NCBI RefSeq assembly: GCF_008365275.1
Contig: NZ_CP043504.1
Span: 310,001-374,000, forward strand
Reading direction: 5' to 3'
From: Protaetiibacter larvae
GTDB taxonomy: Bacteria; Actinomycetota; Actinomycetes; Actinomycetales; Microbacteriaceae
DNA length: 64,000 nt
In this document: positions 23,525 to 32,669 of the stretch, one piece after another
Position numbering within the stretch: position 1 is the stretch's first letter
Layout: each line of letters begins with the position of its first letter
Notes under the pieces: generated by a model
Database searches by the model: none
What the model saw: only the letters and a program-made list of their open reading frames with translations
What the model was told of the DNA's origin: nothing
Program-made: the position numbers and the translations under genes

Positions 23525-23546
23525 GAGGTGGCCGATCTGTCGAGCA

Positions 23547-24302
23547 TCAGGTGGTGGGCTTCCGCGGCCCGCGACGACGGGCGGCGGAGGCGCGGATGGC
23601 GGGGTCGACCGGCTTGCGACCGCGATGCAGCGCCACGACACCCGCGGTGAGGTTGCGGTGCGCGACCCGGGTGAACCCGACGCCGCGGATCCACTTGCTC
23701 AGCTGCTGCTGGTCGGGCCACTGCTGGATCGACTCCACGAGGTAGCGGTAGGCGGCCGGATTGGTGCTCGAGAGCTTCGCCACGAGCGGCAGCGCCACCT
23801 TGAGGTAGGCCTCGTAGCCCGCCCGCATGAGGGCGCTCGGCGGGTGCGAGAACTCGCAGATCACGAGCCGCCCGCCGGGCTTCAGCACCCGGTACAGCTC
23901 CCCGAGGGCGACGAGCGGATGCGCGATGTTGCGCAGGCCGAAGCTGATGGTGACGGCGTCGAACTCCTCGTCGCCGAACGGCAGACGCTCGGCGTCGGCC
24001 TCGATGAACTCCAGCTCGGGGTGGCGTCGGCGGCCCTCCTCGATCATCCCCGGCGAGAAGTCGACGGCGACCACGGTCGCGCCGCGTTTGGCGATCGCCG
24101 CCGAGGAGGTACCCGTCCCGGCCGCGACATCGAGGATGCGCTCGCCCGGCTGCGGGTCGATCGCGTTGACGGTGGCGATGCGCCAGAGCACCGAGTTGCC
24201 GACCGACAGCAGGTCGTTGGTGCGGTCGTACCCGCGGGCGACGTCGCTGAACATCCCCGACACCTCGTCGGGTCGCTTGTCCATGTCCGCTCTGCTCACC
24301 AT
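23547..24302 (-). CDS. menG: Demethylmenaquinone methyltransferase
   Basis: The last step of menaquinone synthesis, methylating the naphthoquinone ring with SAM. The 251-residue protein has the UbiE/MenG pattern: MFSDVARGYDRTNDLLSVG, motif I LDVAAGTGTSSAAIA, ISFGLRNIAHP and RVLKPGGRLVICEFS. TAGGAT 5 bp before the ATG suggests a leaderless message. It is divergent from menF across 51 bp and is followed, 22 bp after its stop, by the prenyl synthase. Confidence 0.95.
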   Translation of the reverse strand: MVSRADMDKRPDEVSGMFSDVARGYDRTNDLLSVGNSVLWRIATVNAIDPQPGERILDVAAGTGTSSAAIAKRGATVVAVDFSPGMIEEGRRRHPELEFIEADAERLPFGDEEFDAVTISFGLRNIAHPLVALGELYRVLKPGGRLVICEFSHPPSALMRAGYEAYLKVALPLVAKLSSTNPAAYRYLVESIQQWPDQQQLSKWIRGVGFTRVAHRNLTAGVVALHRGRKPVDPAIRASAARRRGPRKPTT

Positions 24303-24307
24303 CTGCC

Positions 24308-24353
24308 ATCCTATCCAGGCCCCATGCCGTGCGGTCAGGCCTAGGCTGGAGAG
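24308..24353. promoter_or_regulatory. Divergent leaderless promoters of menG and menF
   Basis: On the minus strand TAGGAT (complement at 24308-24313) is 5 bp from the menG ATG. On the plus strand TAGGCT (24342-24347) is 6 bp from the menF GTG. Neither gene has a ribosome binding site in front of its start. Confidence 0.55.
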
Positions 24354-25619
24354 GTGATCGACCCCGCCGGCCCCGTGCCGCAGCTCACCGCCCGCTCGCG
24401 GGTGGCGGATCCGGTCACCTCGCTACTGCCGTTGCTGGACGCCGAGTCGCCGCTGCTCTTCGTGCGCCGTGGTGAGGGGGTCGCCGGGCTCGGGGAGGCG
24501 CTGCGCCTCGAGTTCAGCGGGCCGGACCGGATCACGCGCGCCGCAGAGACCTGGCGACGGATCGCCGCCGCCGCGACCGTCGACGACTCCGTCGGACTGT
24601 CGGGCAGCGGCCTGCTGGCCTTCGGCGCCTTCACCTTCGACGACGACTCCGCCTACCCGAGCGTGCTCATCGTGCCGCGCACGATCATCGGACGGCGCGA
24701 CGGGGTCAGCTGGGTGACCCGCATCACCCTCGACGGCGACGACACCCCCGCCCCCGAGCCCTCGATCCGGCCGCTCGGCGCCGAGTTCCGGCTCTCGCTG
24801 CAGCCGGGGCGGCTGGACGGCGCGCACTACCGCGAGATCGTCGCCGACGCGGTGGCGCGCATTCAGGCGGGCGAGCTGCGCAAGGTGGTGCTCGCGCGCG
24901 ACCTGGTCGGCCACCTGCCGACCGGCGGCGACCTGCGCCGCGTGCTCGTCGACCTCGCGCTCGGCTACCCCGACACCTGGACCTTCGCCGTCGACGGTCA
25001 CATCGGCTCGAGCCCGGAGACGCTCGTGCGGGTGAGCCACGGACACGTCTCGGCGCGCGTGCTCGCCGGCTCGGTCGCCCGCGGGGCGGATGCGGATGCC
25101 GACCACGCGGCAGCGCTCGCCCTCGCCACCTCCACCAAGGACGTCGACGAGCACCGCTACGCGGTGCAGAGCGTGCTCGCCGCGCTCGGACCGCATGCGC
25201 GCGGCGCCGGCGGCGGGGGCGGCATCAGCGCGAGCGAGGTGCCGTTCGCCCTCAAACTGCCGAACCTCTGGCACCTGGCCACCAACATCGAGGGCACCCT
25301 GAGCGACGGCTCCTCGGCGCTCGACCTGGCGGCGGCCCTGCACCCCACCGCGGCGGTCGCGGGCACCCCGACCGCGAAGGCGCTCGAGGTGATCCGCGAG
25401 CTCGAGCCGCTCGACCGGGGTCGCTACGGCGGGCCGGTCGGCTGGGTGGATGCGAACGGCGACGGCAAGTGGGCCGTCTCGCTGCGCTCGGCGGAGGTGG
25501 ACGCCGAGGGCGGCATCCGCGCCTTCGCGGGCGCCGGGATCCTCGCGCAATCGGACCCCGATGTGGAGCTCGCCGAGACGAAGCTCAAGTTCCGCCCCAT
25601 CGTGGAGGCCTTCGGCTAG
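24354..25619 (+). CDS. menF: Isochorismate synthase
   Basis: Converts chorismate to isochorismate, the first step toward menaquinone. The 421-residue protein shows the chorismate-binding enzyme motifs in the C-terminal half: GELRKVVLARDL, SSPETLVRV, ARVLAGSVARG, STKDVDEHRYAV, LPNLWHLATNIEG and LHPTAAVAGTP, ending in FAGAGILAQSDPDVELAETKLKF. GTG 24354 follows TAGGCT at leaderless spacing. It is divergent from menG and convergent with the PPK2 gene, overlapping its stop by 4 bp. Confidence 0.95.
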   Translation: MIDPAGPVPQLTARSRVADPVTSLLPLLDAESPLLFVRRGEGVAGLGEALRLEFSGPDRITRAAETWRRIAAAATVDDSVGLSGSGLLAFGAFTFDDDSAYPSVLIVPRTIIGRRDGVSWVTRITLDGDDTPAPEPSIRPLGAEFRLSLQPGRLDGAHYREIVADAVARIQAGELRKVVLARDLVGHLPTGGDLRRVLVDLALGYPDTWTFAVDGHIGSSPETLVRVSHGHVSARVLAGSVARGADADADHAAALALATSTKDVDEHRYAVQSVLAALGPHARGAGGGGGISASEVPFALKLPNLWHLATNIEGTLSDGSSALDLAAALHPTAAVAGTPTAKALEVIRELEPLDRGRYGGPVGWVDANGDGKWAVSLRSAEVDAEGGIRAFAGAGILAQSDPDVELAETKLKFRPIVEAFG

Positions 25620-26443
25620 TCCCCCAGCAGGCGCCTCTGCTCGTCCACGTCGAAGTCGGGCGGCGGCCAGCCCTGCCCGAGCGACGCGAAGGCCTCGAGC
25701 AGCAGTTGCTGCACGGCGAGCCGCGCGTACCACTTGCGGTTCGCGGGCACCACGTGCCACGGCGCCGCGGATGTGGAGGTGCGTTCGAGCGCCAGCTGGT
25801 ACGCCTCCTGGTAGTCGGACCAGAGGGCGCGCTCGGCGAGATCACCCGGGTTGAACTTCCAGTACTTGTCGGGGCGCTCGAGCCGCTCGGCGAGCCGGTC
25901 GTGCTGCTCCTCGGCGGAGATGTGCAGCATCGCCTTCACGATCACGGTACCCGCCGCGATGGCCTCGTTCTCGAAGTCGACGATGGCGCCGTAGCGCCGT
26001 TCGATCTCCTCCGCGGGCGCGAGCTCCCGCACCCGGCCGATGAGCACATCCTCGTAGTGCGAGCGATCGAAGACCCCCAGGTATCCCGGGCCGGGCAGCT
26101 CGCGCCGCACCCGCCACAGGAAGTCGTGGGCGAGCTCCTCCTCGGTGGGCTTCTTGAAGGCCCGCAGCCGCACCCCCTGAACGTCGACCGATCCGACGAC
26201 GTGCCGCACGATGCCGCCCTTCCCGGCGGTGTCCATCCCCTGCAGCACGAGCAGCACGCTGCGCGGGTCGTGGTCTTTGTTGGCGAACAGCCGCTCCTGC
26301 AGCCCGTCGAGCTCGACGGCGCCCTTCGCGAGATCCTTGTCGCCGTCGTCGTGATCGCCCCGGTAGCCGGGGGTCGAGTCCGGGTCGATGTCGGCGAGGG
26401 TGAAGCCCGGTCCGACGCGCAGCGCTGCGGCGAGGTCGCTCAT
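25616..26443 (-). CDS. Polyphosphate kinase 2 family protein
   Basis: A 275-residue PPK2-type enzyme, which transfers phosphate between polyphosphate and nucleotides (AMP, ADP or other acceptors). Walker A is GMDTAGKGG, Walker B-like FDRSHYEDVL, and the lid is rich in Arg. The C-terminal APWHVVPANRKWYARL is a family mark. The start at 26443 is chosen because the longer reading runs into the palindromic repeat. It overlaps the menF stop by 4 bp, convergent. Whether it uses AMP or ADP cannot be told. Confidence 0.9.
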   Translation of the reverse strand: MSDLAAALRVGPGFTLADIDPDSTPGYRGDHDDGDKDLAKGAVELDGLQERLFANKDHDPRSVLLVLQGMDTAGKGGIVRHVVGSVDVQGVRLRAFKKPTEEELAHDFLWRVRRELPGPGYLGVFDRSHYEDVLIGRVRELAPAEEIERRYGAIVDFENEAIAAGTVIVKAMLHISAEEQHDRLAERLERPDKYWKFNPGDLAERALWSDYQEAYQLALERTSTSAAPWHVVPANRKWYARLAVQQLLLEAFASLGQGWPPPDFDVDEQRRLLGD

Positions 26444-26486
26444 GCGCCCACTTTCGCGCATCCGGCCCCGTTCGCGCATCCGCCGC

Positions 26487-26614
26487 TCCCATCTCAAGGA
26501 GTCGCGCAACCCATCTCAAGGAGGTGATGTGAGGCAAGTCGCGTCGTGTGGCGCGTGAGGCACTCGTGCGGCGCCGACTCCTTGAGATGGGTTGCGCGAC
26601 TCCTTGAGATGGGA
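26487..26614. repeat. Composite inverted repeat, family 1, copy A
   Basis: Two 37-bp arms (26487-26523 and 26578-26614) are perfect reverse complements, separated by 54 bp of unique sequence. Each arm contains two head-to-tail copies of CTCCTTGAGATGGG (or its complement) on a 22-bp period, with GC-rich 8-bp spacers. The left arm runs into AAGGAGGTGAT, which matches the 16S anti-Shine-Dalgarno complement, but no gene follows. It lies between the menD stop and the PPK2 start. A related copy is at 45145-45294. Confidence 0.95.
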
Positions 26615-26638
26615 TGTGCGCTCAGGGCCGCCGGGACG

Positions 26639-28297
26639 CTAGCGGCCGAGCGCCACCTCGACGAGCACACGGCCGGGCGACGGCGTGAGCGCGCCGTCCA
26701 GCTGCCCCGACTCGGTGACCGCCCGGTGCTGCCAGCCGTAAGCGGCCGCGAGGGCCGCCAGGTCGACCGACTGCGGGGTGAGCAGCACGCGGTCGGCGAG
26801 CGCCGGATCCGCGGAGCGCGCCACCTCCAGCCCGTCGAAGATCGTGCCGCCGTGGTCGTTGCCCACCACGAGCTGCAGCCGCGGCCACGCTTCGCCGGCA
26901 CCGCCGAGCAGGGAGCCGACGTCGTGCAGCAGCGCGAGGTCGCCCATGAGCACGCGCGTGACGCCGGGGCGGGTCTCGTCGCGCTGCGAGGCGAGGGCGA
27001 TGCCCGTGGCGGTCGCGATCGTGCCGTCGATGCCCGCCAGCCCGCGGTTGGCGTGCACGCGGATGCGCTTGCCGGTCGCCACCTTGTCGAGCTCCCGGAT
27101 GAGACGGGACGCCCCCAGCACGAGGCGGTCGTGCGGCCAGGTGGCGGCCCACACCGCCTCCACGAGCCGCCGCCGGGTGACGGGGGCGCGCATCCGCTCG
27201 AGCTGATCCCGGGCGAAGGCGGCCCGCTCGGCGTAGTCGGTGCCGAGCGAGGCGACCGAATCCTCCACCTCCTCGAGCAGCAGGCGCGAGGTGTGCACCC
27301 AGCGCCGCGCCCAGGAGGGGTCGGGCTCGGGGCCGGGCGTCACCTCGACGCGGTCGGCGAAGCGCGCGACCCGGTGCCCGGGGTTGTAGTCGTCGAGCCC
27401 CGGGGAGCGCACCACGATCGTCTCGACGCCGCGGCGCTCGACGATCGCGGGTACCTCGCGGCTGAGCGTCGGATGCCCGAACACGATGACCCGCTCGACG
27501 CGATCCCCGAAGCCCGCCGCGCCGAGCAGCTCCCGGTAGGCGGGCACGAGCTGCGGACCGAAGCGCGCGCCGCTCGAGACCTCGGCGAGCAGCGGCGCCC
27601 CCAGCTCGCGGGCGACGCGCTCGGCGTCCTCGCCGGCGCCCGCGCCTGCCACCACGACCGTGCCGGGGCGGGGCGCGAGCGTCACCACATCCACCGACAC
27701 CGGGGCGGGCGCGACCCACTCGCCGGGTGCCGCATCCGGCAGCCGCACCGCCGACGACAACGGCTCACGGAACGCGAGGTTCACATGCCGGGGACCCCGG
27801 ATGCCGTCGAGCACCTCGGCCGCGAGCGCATCCGCCGCCTGCTCCTCGCCCTCCGCACCGACCGGAGCCGCCACATCCCAGGAGTGGGGGGCGACGTCAC
27901 GGAAGATGCCGGCCTGCCGGGTGGTCTGATTGGCGCCGACGCCGCGCAGCTCCTCGGGGCGATCCGCGCTCACCACGAGGAGCGGCACCCCCGAGTGCGC
28001 CGCCTCCAGCACGGCGGGATGCAGGTTGCCGACCGCGGTGCCCGAGGTCGTCACCACGACGGCCGGCACCCCCGACTCGACGGCGAGTCCGAGCGCGAGG
28101 AAGCCCGCCGAGCGCTCGTCGATGCGCACATGCAGCGTCAGCAGTCCCGCCTGCTCGAAACGGGCGGCCGCCAGGGCGAGCGCCTGCGAGCGCGAACCGG
28201 GGCACACCACGACATCCGTCACCCCGCGCCGCACGAGGCCGGCGAGGAGGGCGGTGGCGTAGACGCTCGCGGGGGCGTCTGCGGAAGGAGGCGTCAC
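26639..28297 (-). CDS. menD: SEPHCHC synthase
   Basis: A thiamine-diphosphate enzyme joining isochorismate and 2-oxoglutarate. The 552-residue protein is of typical length. [20 protein letters not shown] and [17 protein letters not shown] lie near the N-terminus, [17 protein letters not shown] near residue 115, and the ThDP-binding [12 protein letters not shown]...[10 protein letters not shown] near the C-terminus. It starts with GTG, 1 bp after the small PLDc_N-type gene, and ends 25 bp before the composite inverted repeat. Confidence 0.95.
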   Translation of the reverse strand: MTPPSADAPASVYATALLAGLVRRGVTDVVVCPGSRSQALALAAARFEQAGLLTLHVRIDERSAGFLALGLAVESGVPAVVVTTSGTAVGNLHPAVLEAAHSGVPLLVVSADRPEELRGVGANQTTRQAGIFRDVAPHSWDVAAPVGAEGEEQAADALAAEVLDGIRGPRHVNLAFREPLSSAVRLPDAAPGEWVAPAPVSVDVVTLAPRPGTVVVAGAGAGEDAERVARELGAPLLAEVSSGARFGPQLVPAYRELLGAAGFGDRVERVIVFGHPTLSREVPAIVERRGVETIVVRSPGLDDYNPGHRVARFADRVEVTPGPEPDPSWARRWVHTSRLLLEEVEDSVASLGTDYAERAAFARDQLERMRAPVTRRRLVEAVWAATWPHDRLVLGASRLIRELDKVATGKRIRVHANRGLAGIDGTIATATGIALASQRDETRPGVTRVLMGDLALLHDVGSLLGGAGEAWPRLQLVVGNDHGGTIFDGLEVARSADPALADRVLLTPQSVDLAALAAAYGWQHRAVTESGQLDGALTPSPGRVLVEVALGR

Positions 28298-28298
28298 C

Positions 28299-28658
28299 TC
28301 ACGACTTCGGGGCGTCGTCGTCGGGGTCCGCGTCGAGCTCCGAGAGCCGCTGCTCGAGGTCGCGGATGCGCTGCTCCTGCTCCTTCTCGCGGGCGATGCG
28401 GCGCAGGAACGCGGGATCGTCGTCCGGCGCGACGGGCGCGCTCGGGTAGCGTCCGTGGTTGCGCTTCTCGAGCGGCTCCCGGCCGGCCGCGAACCACAGG
28501 ATCGGACCGACGAAGGCGATCACGATGATGATGAGCGCCCACACCGGCTTCGGCAGGGCGCGCACCCGCGAGGGGTCGATGCGGATGAGGTCGACGATGG
28601 CGGCGATGAGCAGCACCAGCACGATGATGAACGGCAGGTAGCGCAGCACGACGGCCAT
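28299..28658 (-). CDS. Small membrane protein with PLDc_N-like domain
   Basis: A 119-residue protein with two N-terminal membrane helices ([16 protein letters not shown] and [16 protein letters not shown]) separated by a short Arg/Pro loop, the pattern of the phospholipase D nuclease N-terminal domain found as a free-standing protein in actinobacteria. The C-terminal 60 residues are charged and coiled-coil-like. It precedes menD with a 1-bp gap and is likely co-transcribed with it. The function is unknown. Confidence 0.8.
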   Translation of the reverse strand: MAVVLRYLPFIIVLVLLIAAIVDLIRIDPSRVRALPKPVWALIIIVIAFVGPILWFAAGREPLEKRNHGRYPSAPVAPDDDPAFLRRIAREKEQEQRIRDLEQRLSELDADPDDDAPKS

Positions 28659-28711
28659 GGCCCGATTCTAGGCCGGGCCGCCGCGCGCCCGCCGCGACCT
28701 AGACTTGCCGG

Positions 28712-28975
28712 GTGCCCGCCTGGATCCCGTACACCCTGCTGCGCCTGGCGCTCTTCGGCGTCACCTTCATCGTGCTGTGGGTGCTGCACCTGGAGTACTG
28801 GCTCGCCGCGATCGTGGCCGCGGTCGTGGGGCTCACGGTCTCGTACATCTTCTTCCCCGGGCTGCGGAACCGCGTCGCGGAGGAACTCGCCGCGAGCCGC
28901 GAGCGCCGCGGCGGGTCGCCCGAGGGCCCCGCATCCGATGCGGGCGTCGACGAGCAGGCCGAAGACCGCGACTGA
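28712..28975 (+). CDS. DUF4229-like small membrane protein
   Basis: An 87-residue protein with two membrane helices (YTLLRLALFGVTFIVLWVL and WLAAIVAAVVGLTVSYIFF) and a charged cytosolic tail. This shape and the PGLRNRVAEELAASRERR segment match the DUF4229 family, whose genes often lie near menaquinone genes in actinobacteria. TAGACT at 28700-28705 is 6 bp before GTG 28712, so it is probably leaderless. It is convergent with menA. Confidence 0.8.
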   Translation: MPAWIPYTLLRLALFGVTFIVLWVLHLEYWLAAIVAAVVGLTVSYIFFPGLRNRVAEELAASRERRGGSPEGPASDAGVDEQAEDRD

Positions 28976-28984
28976 CGCGGTCCG

Positions 28985-30031
28985 TCAGAAGGCGATCGCC
29001 GCGCCCAGCCCCAACCCGAAGGCCACCGCGGTCAGCAGGGTCAGCTTCAGCGCCGTCACGTACTCGCGCGGCGTCTTCGCGGTGAGCACGATGAGGATCG
29101 CGGGCGCCGCGGCGAGGAGCGCGAAGTACACGTACGCCGCGTTGTCGTAGAAGACCACGAAGAACGCCAGGATGCCGAACGGCGCGGCCACGAGCACCGC
29201 GTAGAGCACGCGCGATCCGAGGTCGCCGAGCAGCACGGCGACGGTGCGCTTGCCTGCCGCCTTGTCCTGGGCGCGGTCGCGGAGGTTGTTGACGTGCAGC
29301 ACCGCGGCCGCGAAGAGCCCCGCGCTCACCCCGCCCAGCCACGACTCGAGGTTGACGGTGCCCGCCTGCACGAAGGTGGTGCCGAGCACCGCCACGAGAC
29401 CGAAGAAGACGAACACGGCCACCTCGCCGAGCGCCGCGTAGCCGTACGGGCGCCTGCCGCCCGTGTAGAACCAGGCCGCCGCGATCGCGACCGCTCCGAC
29501 GGCGAGCAGCCACCAGTGCTGCGTGAAGATCACGAGGATGAGGCCCGCGATCGCCGCGAGGCCGAAGAAGACGAGCGCCGCGATGAGCACGTGCCGCGGC
29601 TTCGCGCGGCCCGATCCGACGAGTCGCGCGGGACCTACCCGGTGGGCATCGGTTCCGCGGATGCCGTCGGAGTAGTCGTTGGCGTAGTTGACGCCCAGCT
29701 GCAGCAGACCGGCGACCGCGAGGCACAGCAGGGCACGCACCCAATGGTGGTACCAGGGGCCGTCCCACAGCACGGCGGCGGCGCCCGTGCCGAGCGCGAC
29801 CGGGGCGATCGCGAGGGCGAGGGTGAGGGGGCGGGCGGCGCCGATCCAGTCGCCGAGCTGGGCGGGGCTCGCCTCGGCCGGCGGGCGACCGCCGGGGCGA
29901 CCGCTGCGGCCCCGGTTCTTCGGGCCCGACGCCTTGGCCTTCGCGGGAGCGCCCTTGGCCGGGCCGCCCTTCGCCGACGCGCCCTTCGCACGCTCGAGGG
30001 CCTTCGGATCGAATCGTTGCTGCTTCGCCAC
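28985..30031 (-). CDS. menA: 1,4-dihydroxy-2-naphthoate prenyltransferase
   Basis: Attaches the polyprenyl chain to the naphthoate ring in the membrane. After a basic Lys/Ala-rich N-terminus (residues 1-45) the 348-residue protein has about eight hydrophobic helices and the UbiA-type site GVNYANDYSDGIRGTD near residue 100, with a second, HVNNLRDRAQDKAAGKRT near residue 225. GTG 30031 is chosen because the longer reading enters the palindromic repeat at 30056. The long basic N-terminus is unusual but typical of some actinobacterial MenA. Confidence 0.94.
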   Translation of the reverse strand: MAKQQRFDPKALERAKGASAKGGPAKGAPAKAKASGPKNRGRSGRPGGRPPAEASPAQLGDWIGAARPLTLALAIAPVALGTGAAAVLWDGPWYHHWVRALLCLAVAGLLQLGVNYANDYSDGIRGTDAHRVGPARLVGSGRAKPRHVLIAALVFFGLAAIAGLILVIFTQHWWLLAVGAVAIAAAWFYTGGRRPYGYAALGEVAVFVFFGLVAVLGTTFVQAGTVNLESWLGGVSAGLFAAAVLHVNNLRDRAQDKAAGKRTVAVLLGDLGSRVLYAVLVAAPFGILAFFVVFYDNAAYVYFALLAAAPAILIVLTAKTPREYVTALKLTLLTAVAFGLGLGAAIAF

Positions 30032-30055
30032 GATCGAGAAGCCTACCTGCGCCGC

Positions 30056-30115
30056 TGGTGCGGTTTCGGCTGGATGGCACCGGCGAAGCCGCGCCATCCA
30101 GCCGAAACCGCACCA
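30056..30115. repeat. Palindromic repeat, family 2, copy 2
   Basis: The arms 30056-30078 and 30093-30115 are a perfect 23-bp inverted repeat enclosing 14 bp that contain an inner CGGC-GAA-GCCG hairpin. Copy 1 at 12602-12659 shares most bases and the same centre. It begins 2 bp after the menE stop codon (30117, minus strand) and ends 25 bp before the menA start, so it could terminate menE transcription. Confidence 0.9.
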
Positions 30116-30116
30116 C

Positions 30117-31235
30117 TCAGGGGCGGGTGGCGAGGTCGAGGACGGCGCGGCGGTCGAGCTTGCCGGTGGGCAGCAGCGGGAGCGCGGCGACGCGGACGAC
30201 ACGGTCGGGGCGGCCCACCGGCCCGAGGGCGGCGGCGACCGCGGCGACCGCGGCCGCGTCGTCGACCGCTCGCCCGGCGGCGACAGCGACCGGGCGCTCA
30301 CCCCAGCGCGCATCCGGCACCGCCACGACGGCGACCTCCGCGAAGCCGGGATGCCGCCGCAGCTGCTCCTCGATCGCCGAGAGCGCGACCTTCACCCCGC
30401 CCGAGACGATCACATCGTCGCGGCGCCCGGTCACCCGCAGCCGCGCACCGTCCCACTCCCCCGCGTCGGCGGTGCGGAACCAGCGCGCGCCATCCGCCAC
30501 CACGAACCGCTCGGCGGTGAGAGAGTCGTCGCCCAGGTAGCCCTGGGCGAGGGTCGCACCCCCGAGCCACACCTCGCCGGCCTCCACGCGCACGCGCGTC
30601 GACCCGAGAGGCACGCCGTCGTACACGCAGCCGCCGCTCGTCTCGCTCGAGCCGTAGCTGCGCACCACGTGCACACCTGCCGCGCGCGCCCGCTCGAGCA
30701 GGGTCGCGGGGGTCGCCTGCCCGCCCACGAGCACGGCGGCGAAGCCGCGCAGGGCGTCGGTGGCCGCGGGGTCGTCGAGCAGGGTCGCGAGCTGCGCGGG
30801 CACCAGGGCGACGCAGCGCTCCGGGATCGCGAGTCGCGCGACCGCGTCGAGGAACCCGGATGCCGTGAAGCCTCCGGGGGGAACCGCGACCGGCTCCGTC
30901 CCGGCGCAGATCGAGCGGGCGAGCACGTTGAGGCCGGCGATGTAGTGCACCGGCAGGGCGAGCACCCACTGGGCGGGGCCGCCGAGCGCCGACTCGCTCG
31001 CCGCGGCGGAGGCGAGCACGGCATCCGCGGGAAGCGCCACCCGCTTCGGGCGGCCGGTCGACCCGCTCGTCTCGACGACGAGGCCGATCGCCTGGCCGAG
31101 CTGCGCAGGAAGCGGGCTCGGGTCGCCGCTCCCCGACGCCACGAAAAGCGCCGGCCCCCCGGCGAGCGCCGCCCGCAACCGCTCGAACACCGCGGCCGGG
31201 CCCGCGGCGGCGGCGATCGGCACGAGCGGCCTCAT
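30117..31235 (-). CDS. menE: o-Succinylbenzoate-CoA ligase
   Basis: Adenylates and thioesterifies o-succinylbenzoate. The 372-residue protein is an acyl-AMP ligase: LVVETSGSTGRPKRVALP is the P-loop-like motif, VVRSYGSSETSGGCVYDG the second, WFRTADAGEWD and RRDDVIVSGGVKV the later ones, with catalytic Lys in LPTGKLDR near the end. It is shorter than many ligases, as is common for actinobacterial MenE. The ATG at 31235 lies 4 bp after the menB stop. Confidence 0.92.
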   Translation of the reverse strand: MRPLVPIAAAAGPAAVFERLRAALAGGPALFVASGSGDPSPLPAQLGQAIGLVVETSGSTGRPKRVALPADAVLASAAASESALGGPAQWVLALPVHYIAGLNVLARSICAGTEPVAVPPGGFTASGFLDAVARLAIPERCVALVPAQLATLLDDPAATDALRGFAAVLVGGQATPATLLERARAAGVHVVRSYGSSETSGGCVYDGVPLGSTRVRVEAGEVWLGGATLAQGYLGDDSLTAERFVVADGARWFRTADAGEWDGARLRVTGRRDDVIVSGGVKVALSAIEEQLRRHPGFAEVAVVAVPDARWGERPVAVAAGRAVDDAAAVAAVAAALGPVGRPDRVVRVAALPLLPTGKLDRRAVLDLATRP

Positions 31236-31239
31236 CGGC

Positions 31240-32205
31240 TCAGAAGTGCCACGGGTACGGGCCCCAGTCGGGGTCGCGCTTCTCGAGGAAGGCGTCCCGC
31301 CCCTCGACCGCCTCATCGGTGCCGTAGGCGAGCCGGGTGGCCTCCCCCGCGAACACCTGCTGCCCGACCATTCCGTCGTCGACGGCGTTGAGGGCGAACT
31401 TGAGCATGCGGATGGCGGTGGGGCTCTTGCCGAGGATCGTCTCGGCCCAGGCGAGGCCGGTGCGCTCGAGCTCGGCGTGCGGCACGACCGCGTTCACGGC
31501 GCCCATCTCGTGGGCGCGCTGCGCGTCGTACTCCTCCGCGAGGAAGAACACCTCGCGCGCGAACTTCTGGCCCACCTGGCGCGCGAAGTAGGCGCTGCCG
31601 TAGCCGGCGTCGAAGGAGCCGACATCGGCATCCGTCTGCTTGAAGCGGGCGTGCTCGCGGCTCGCGATCGTGAGGTCGCACACGACGTGCAGCGAGTGGC
31701 CGCCGCCGGCCGCCCAGCCGGGCACGAGCGCGATGACGACCTTCGGCATGAACCGGATGAGGCGCTGCACCTCGAGGATGTGGAGTCTGCCCACCCCCTC
31801 GCGCCGGTTCCGTAGTTCAGGAGTTGCCGCCGCATCCGCTGCATCCGGGACCGCGAGGGGCGGATTCTCCTGAGTTGCGGAATCTGCATGGGCGTACTCG
31901 TATCCGGAGCGCCCTCGGATGCGCTGGTCGCCGCCCGAGCTGAACGCCCAGCCGCCGTCCTTCGGGCTCGGACCGTTGCCGGTGAGCAGCACCACCCCGA
32001 CACGCGGATTCTGTCGCGCGTCGTCGAGGGCGCGCGCCAGCTCGTCGACCGTCTGCGGGCGGAAGGCGTTGCGGACCTCCGGGCGGTCGAACGCGACGCG
32101 CGCGATCCGTCCGGTGGTGTCGAGGTGGTAGCTGACGTCGGCGAGCCCCTCGAAGCCGGGCACCTCGCGCCAGACCTCGGGGTCGAACAGCTCCGAGACG
32201 CTCAC
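31240..32205 (-). CDS. menB: 1,4-dihydroxy-2-naphthoyl-CoA synthase
   Basis: A crotonase-fold enzyme that closes the second ring of menaquinone. The 321-residue protein contains ARVAFDRPEVRNAFRPQT, the oxyanion-hole strand SSGGDQRIRG, GWAAGGGHSLHVVCDLTIAS and, near the end, KRDPDWGPYPWHF, which marks MenB among crotonases. GTG 32205 overlaps the stop of the upstream membrane gene (GTGA). It runs directly into menE. Confidence 0.94.
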   Translation of the reverse strand: MSVSELFDPEVWREVPGFEGLADVSYHLDTTGRIARVAFDRPEVRNAFRPQTVDELARALDDARQNPRVGVVLLTGNGPSPKDGGWAFSSGGDQRIRGRSGYEYAHADSATQENPPLAVPDAADAAATPELRNRREGVGRLHILEVQRLIRFMPKVVIALVPGWAAGGGHSLHVVCDLTIASREHARFKQTDADVGSFDAGYGSAYFARQVGQKFAREVFFLAEEYDAQRAHEMGAVNAVVPHAELERTGLAWAETILGKSPTAIRMLKFALNAVDDGMVGQQVFAGEATRLAYGTDEAVEGRDAFLEKRDPDWGPYPWHF

Positions 32206-32552
32206 AGCGCCCCCAGCCAGCTGAGTCCCAGCAGCAGCACGACCGGGTTGAGCAGCACCCCGACCGCGATGGCCGCGATGCCCCACCCGCGCCCCCAGCG
32301 TCCGATGACGGCCACGAGCCCCGCGACCACCGCGAGCCCGCTCAGCAGGGTCGCCGAGATCGCGAGCCCGAGCCCCAGCTCGAAGCGGCCGGAGGTGGCG
32401 AGGGCGAACGCGACGGCCGCGGTGACGACCATGAGGATGGCGAGCCCGCCGGCGAGCCCGCCGGGCCAGCGCGGTCGACGCTTCGGCGCCGCCGCCTCGT
32501 CCGCGACGTCGACCTCGTGCGACGCGTCGAAGATCTGCAGCCCATCGCTCAC
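32202..32552 (-). CDS. Small membrane protein upstream of menB
   Basis: A 116-residue protein with a cytosolic acidic start (residues 1-30) and three to four membrane helices (GGLAILMVVTAAVAFALA, ISATLLSGLAVVAGLVAVIG, GIAAIAVGVLLNPVVLLLGL). It overlaps menB by 4 bp and shares its promoter, TAGGGT 7 bp before GTG 32552. Family not recognised; a role in quinone or membrane handling is guessed only from the operon. Confidence 0.75.
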   Translation of the reverse strand: MSDGLQIFDASHEVDVADEAAAPKRRPRWPGGLAGGLAILMVVTAAVAFALATSGRFELGLGLAISATLLSGLAVVAGLVAVIGRWGRGWGIAAIAVGVLLNPVVLLLGLSWLGAL

Positions 32553-32669
32553 GCGCTCAACCCTAGCGAGGCGGTGGCGAGGGGTGGGGCGACGGATCGC
32601 CCACGCGGGCGCGTGACGAAGCGAGTCGCGACGCCTCCTGAACGTCGCTCAGCAGTCGATAATGACGGC

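Noticed and set aside
26487-26614. Insertion sequence with terminal repeats
   Set aside because: There is no room for a transposase (54 bp between arms) and no clear target duplication was seen; a non-autonomous element remains possible.
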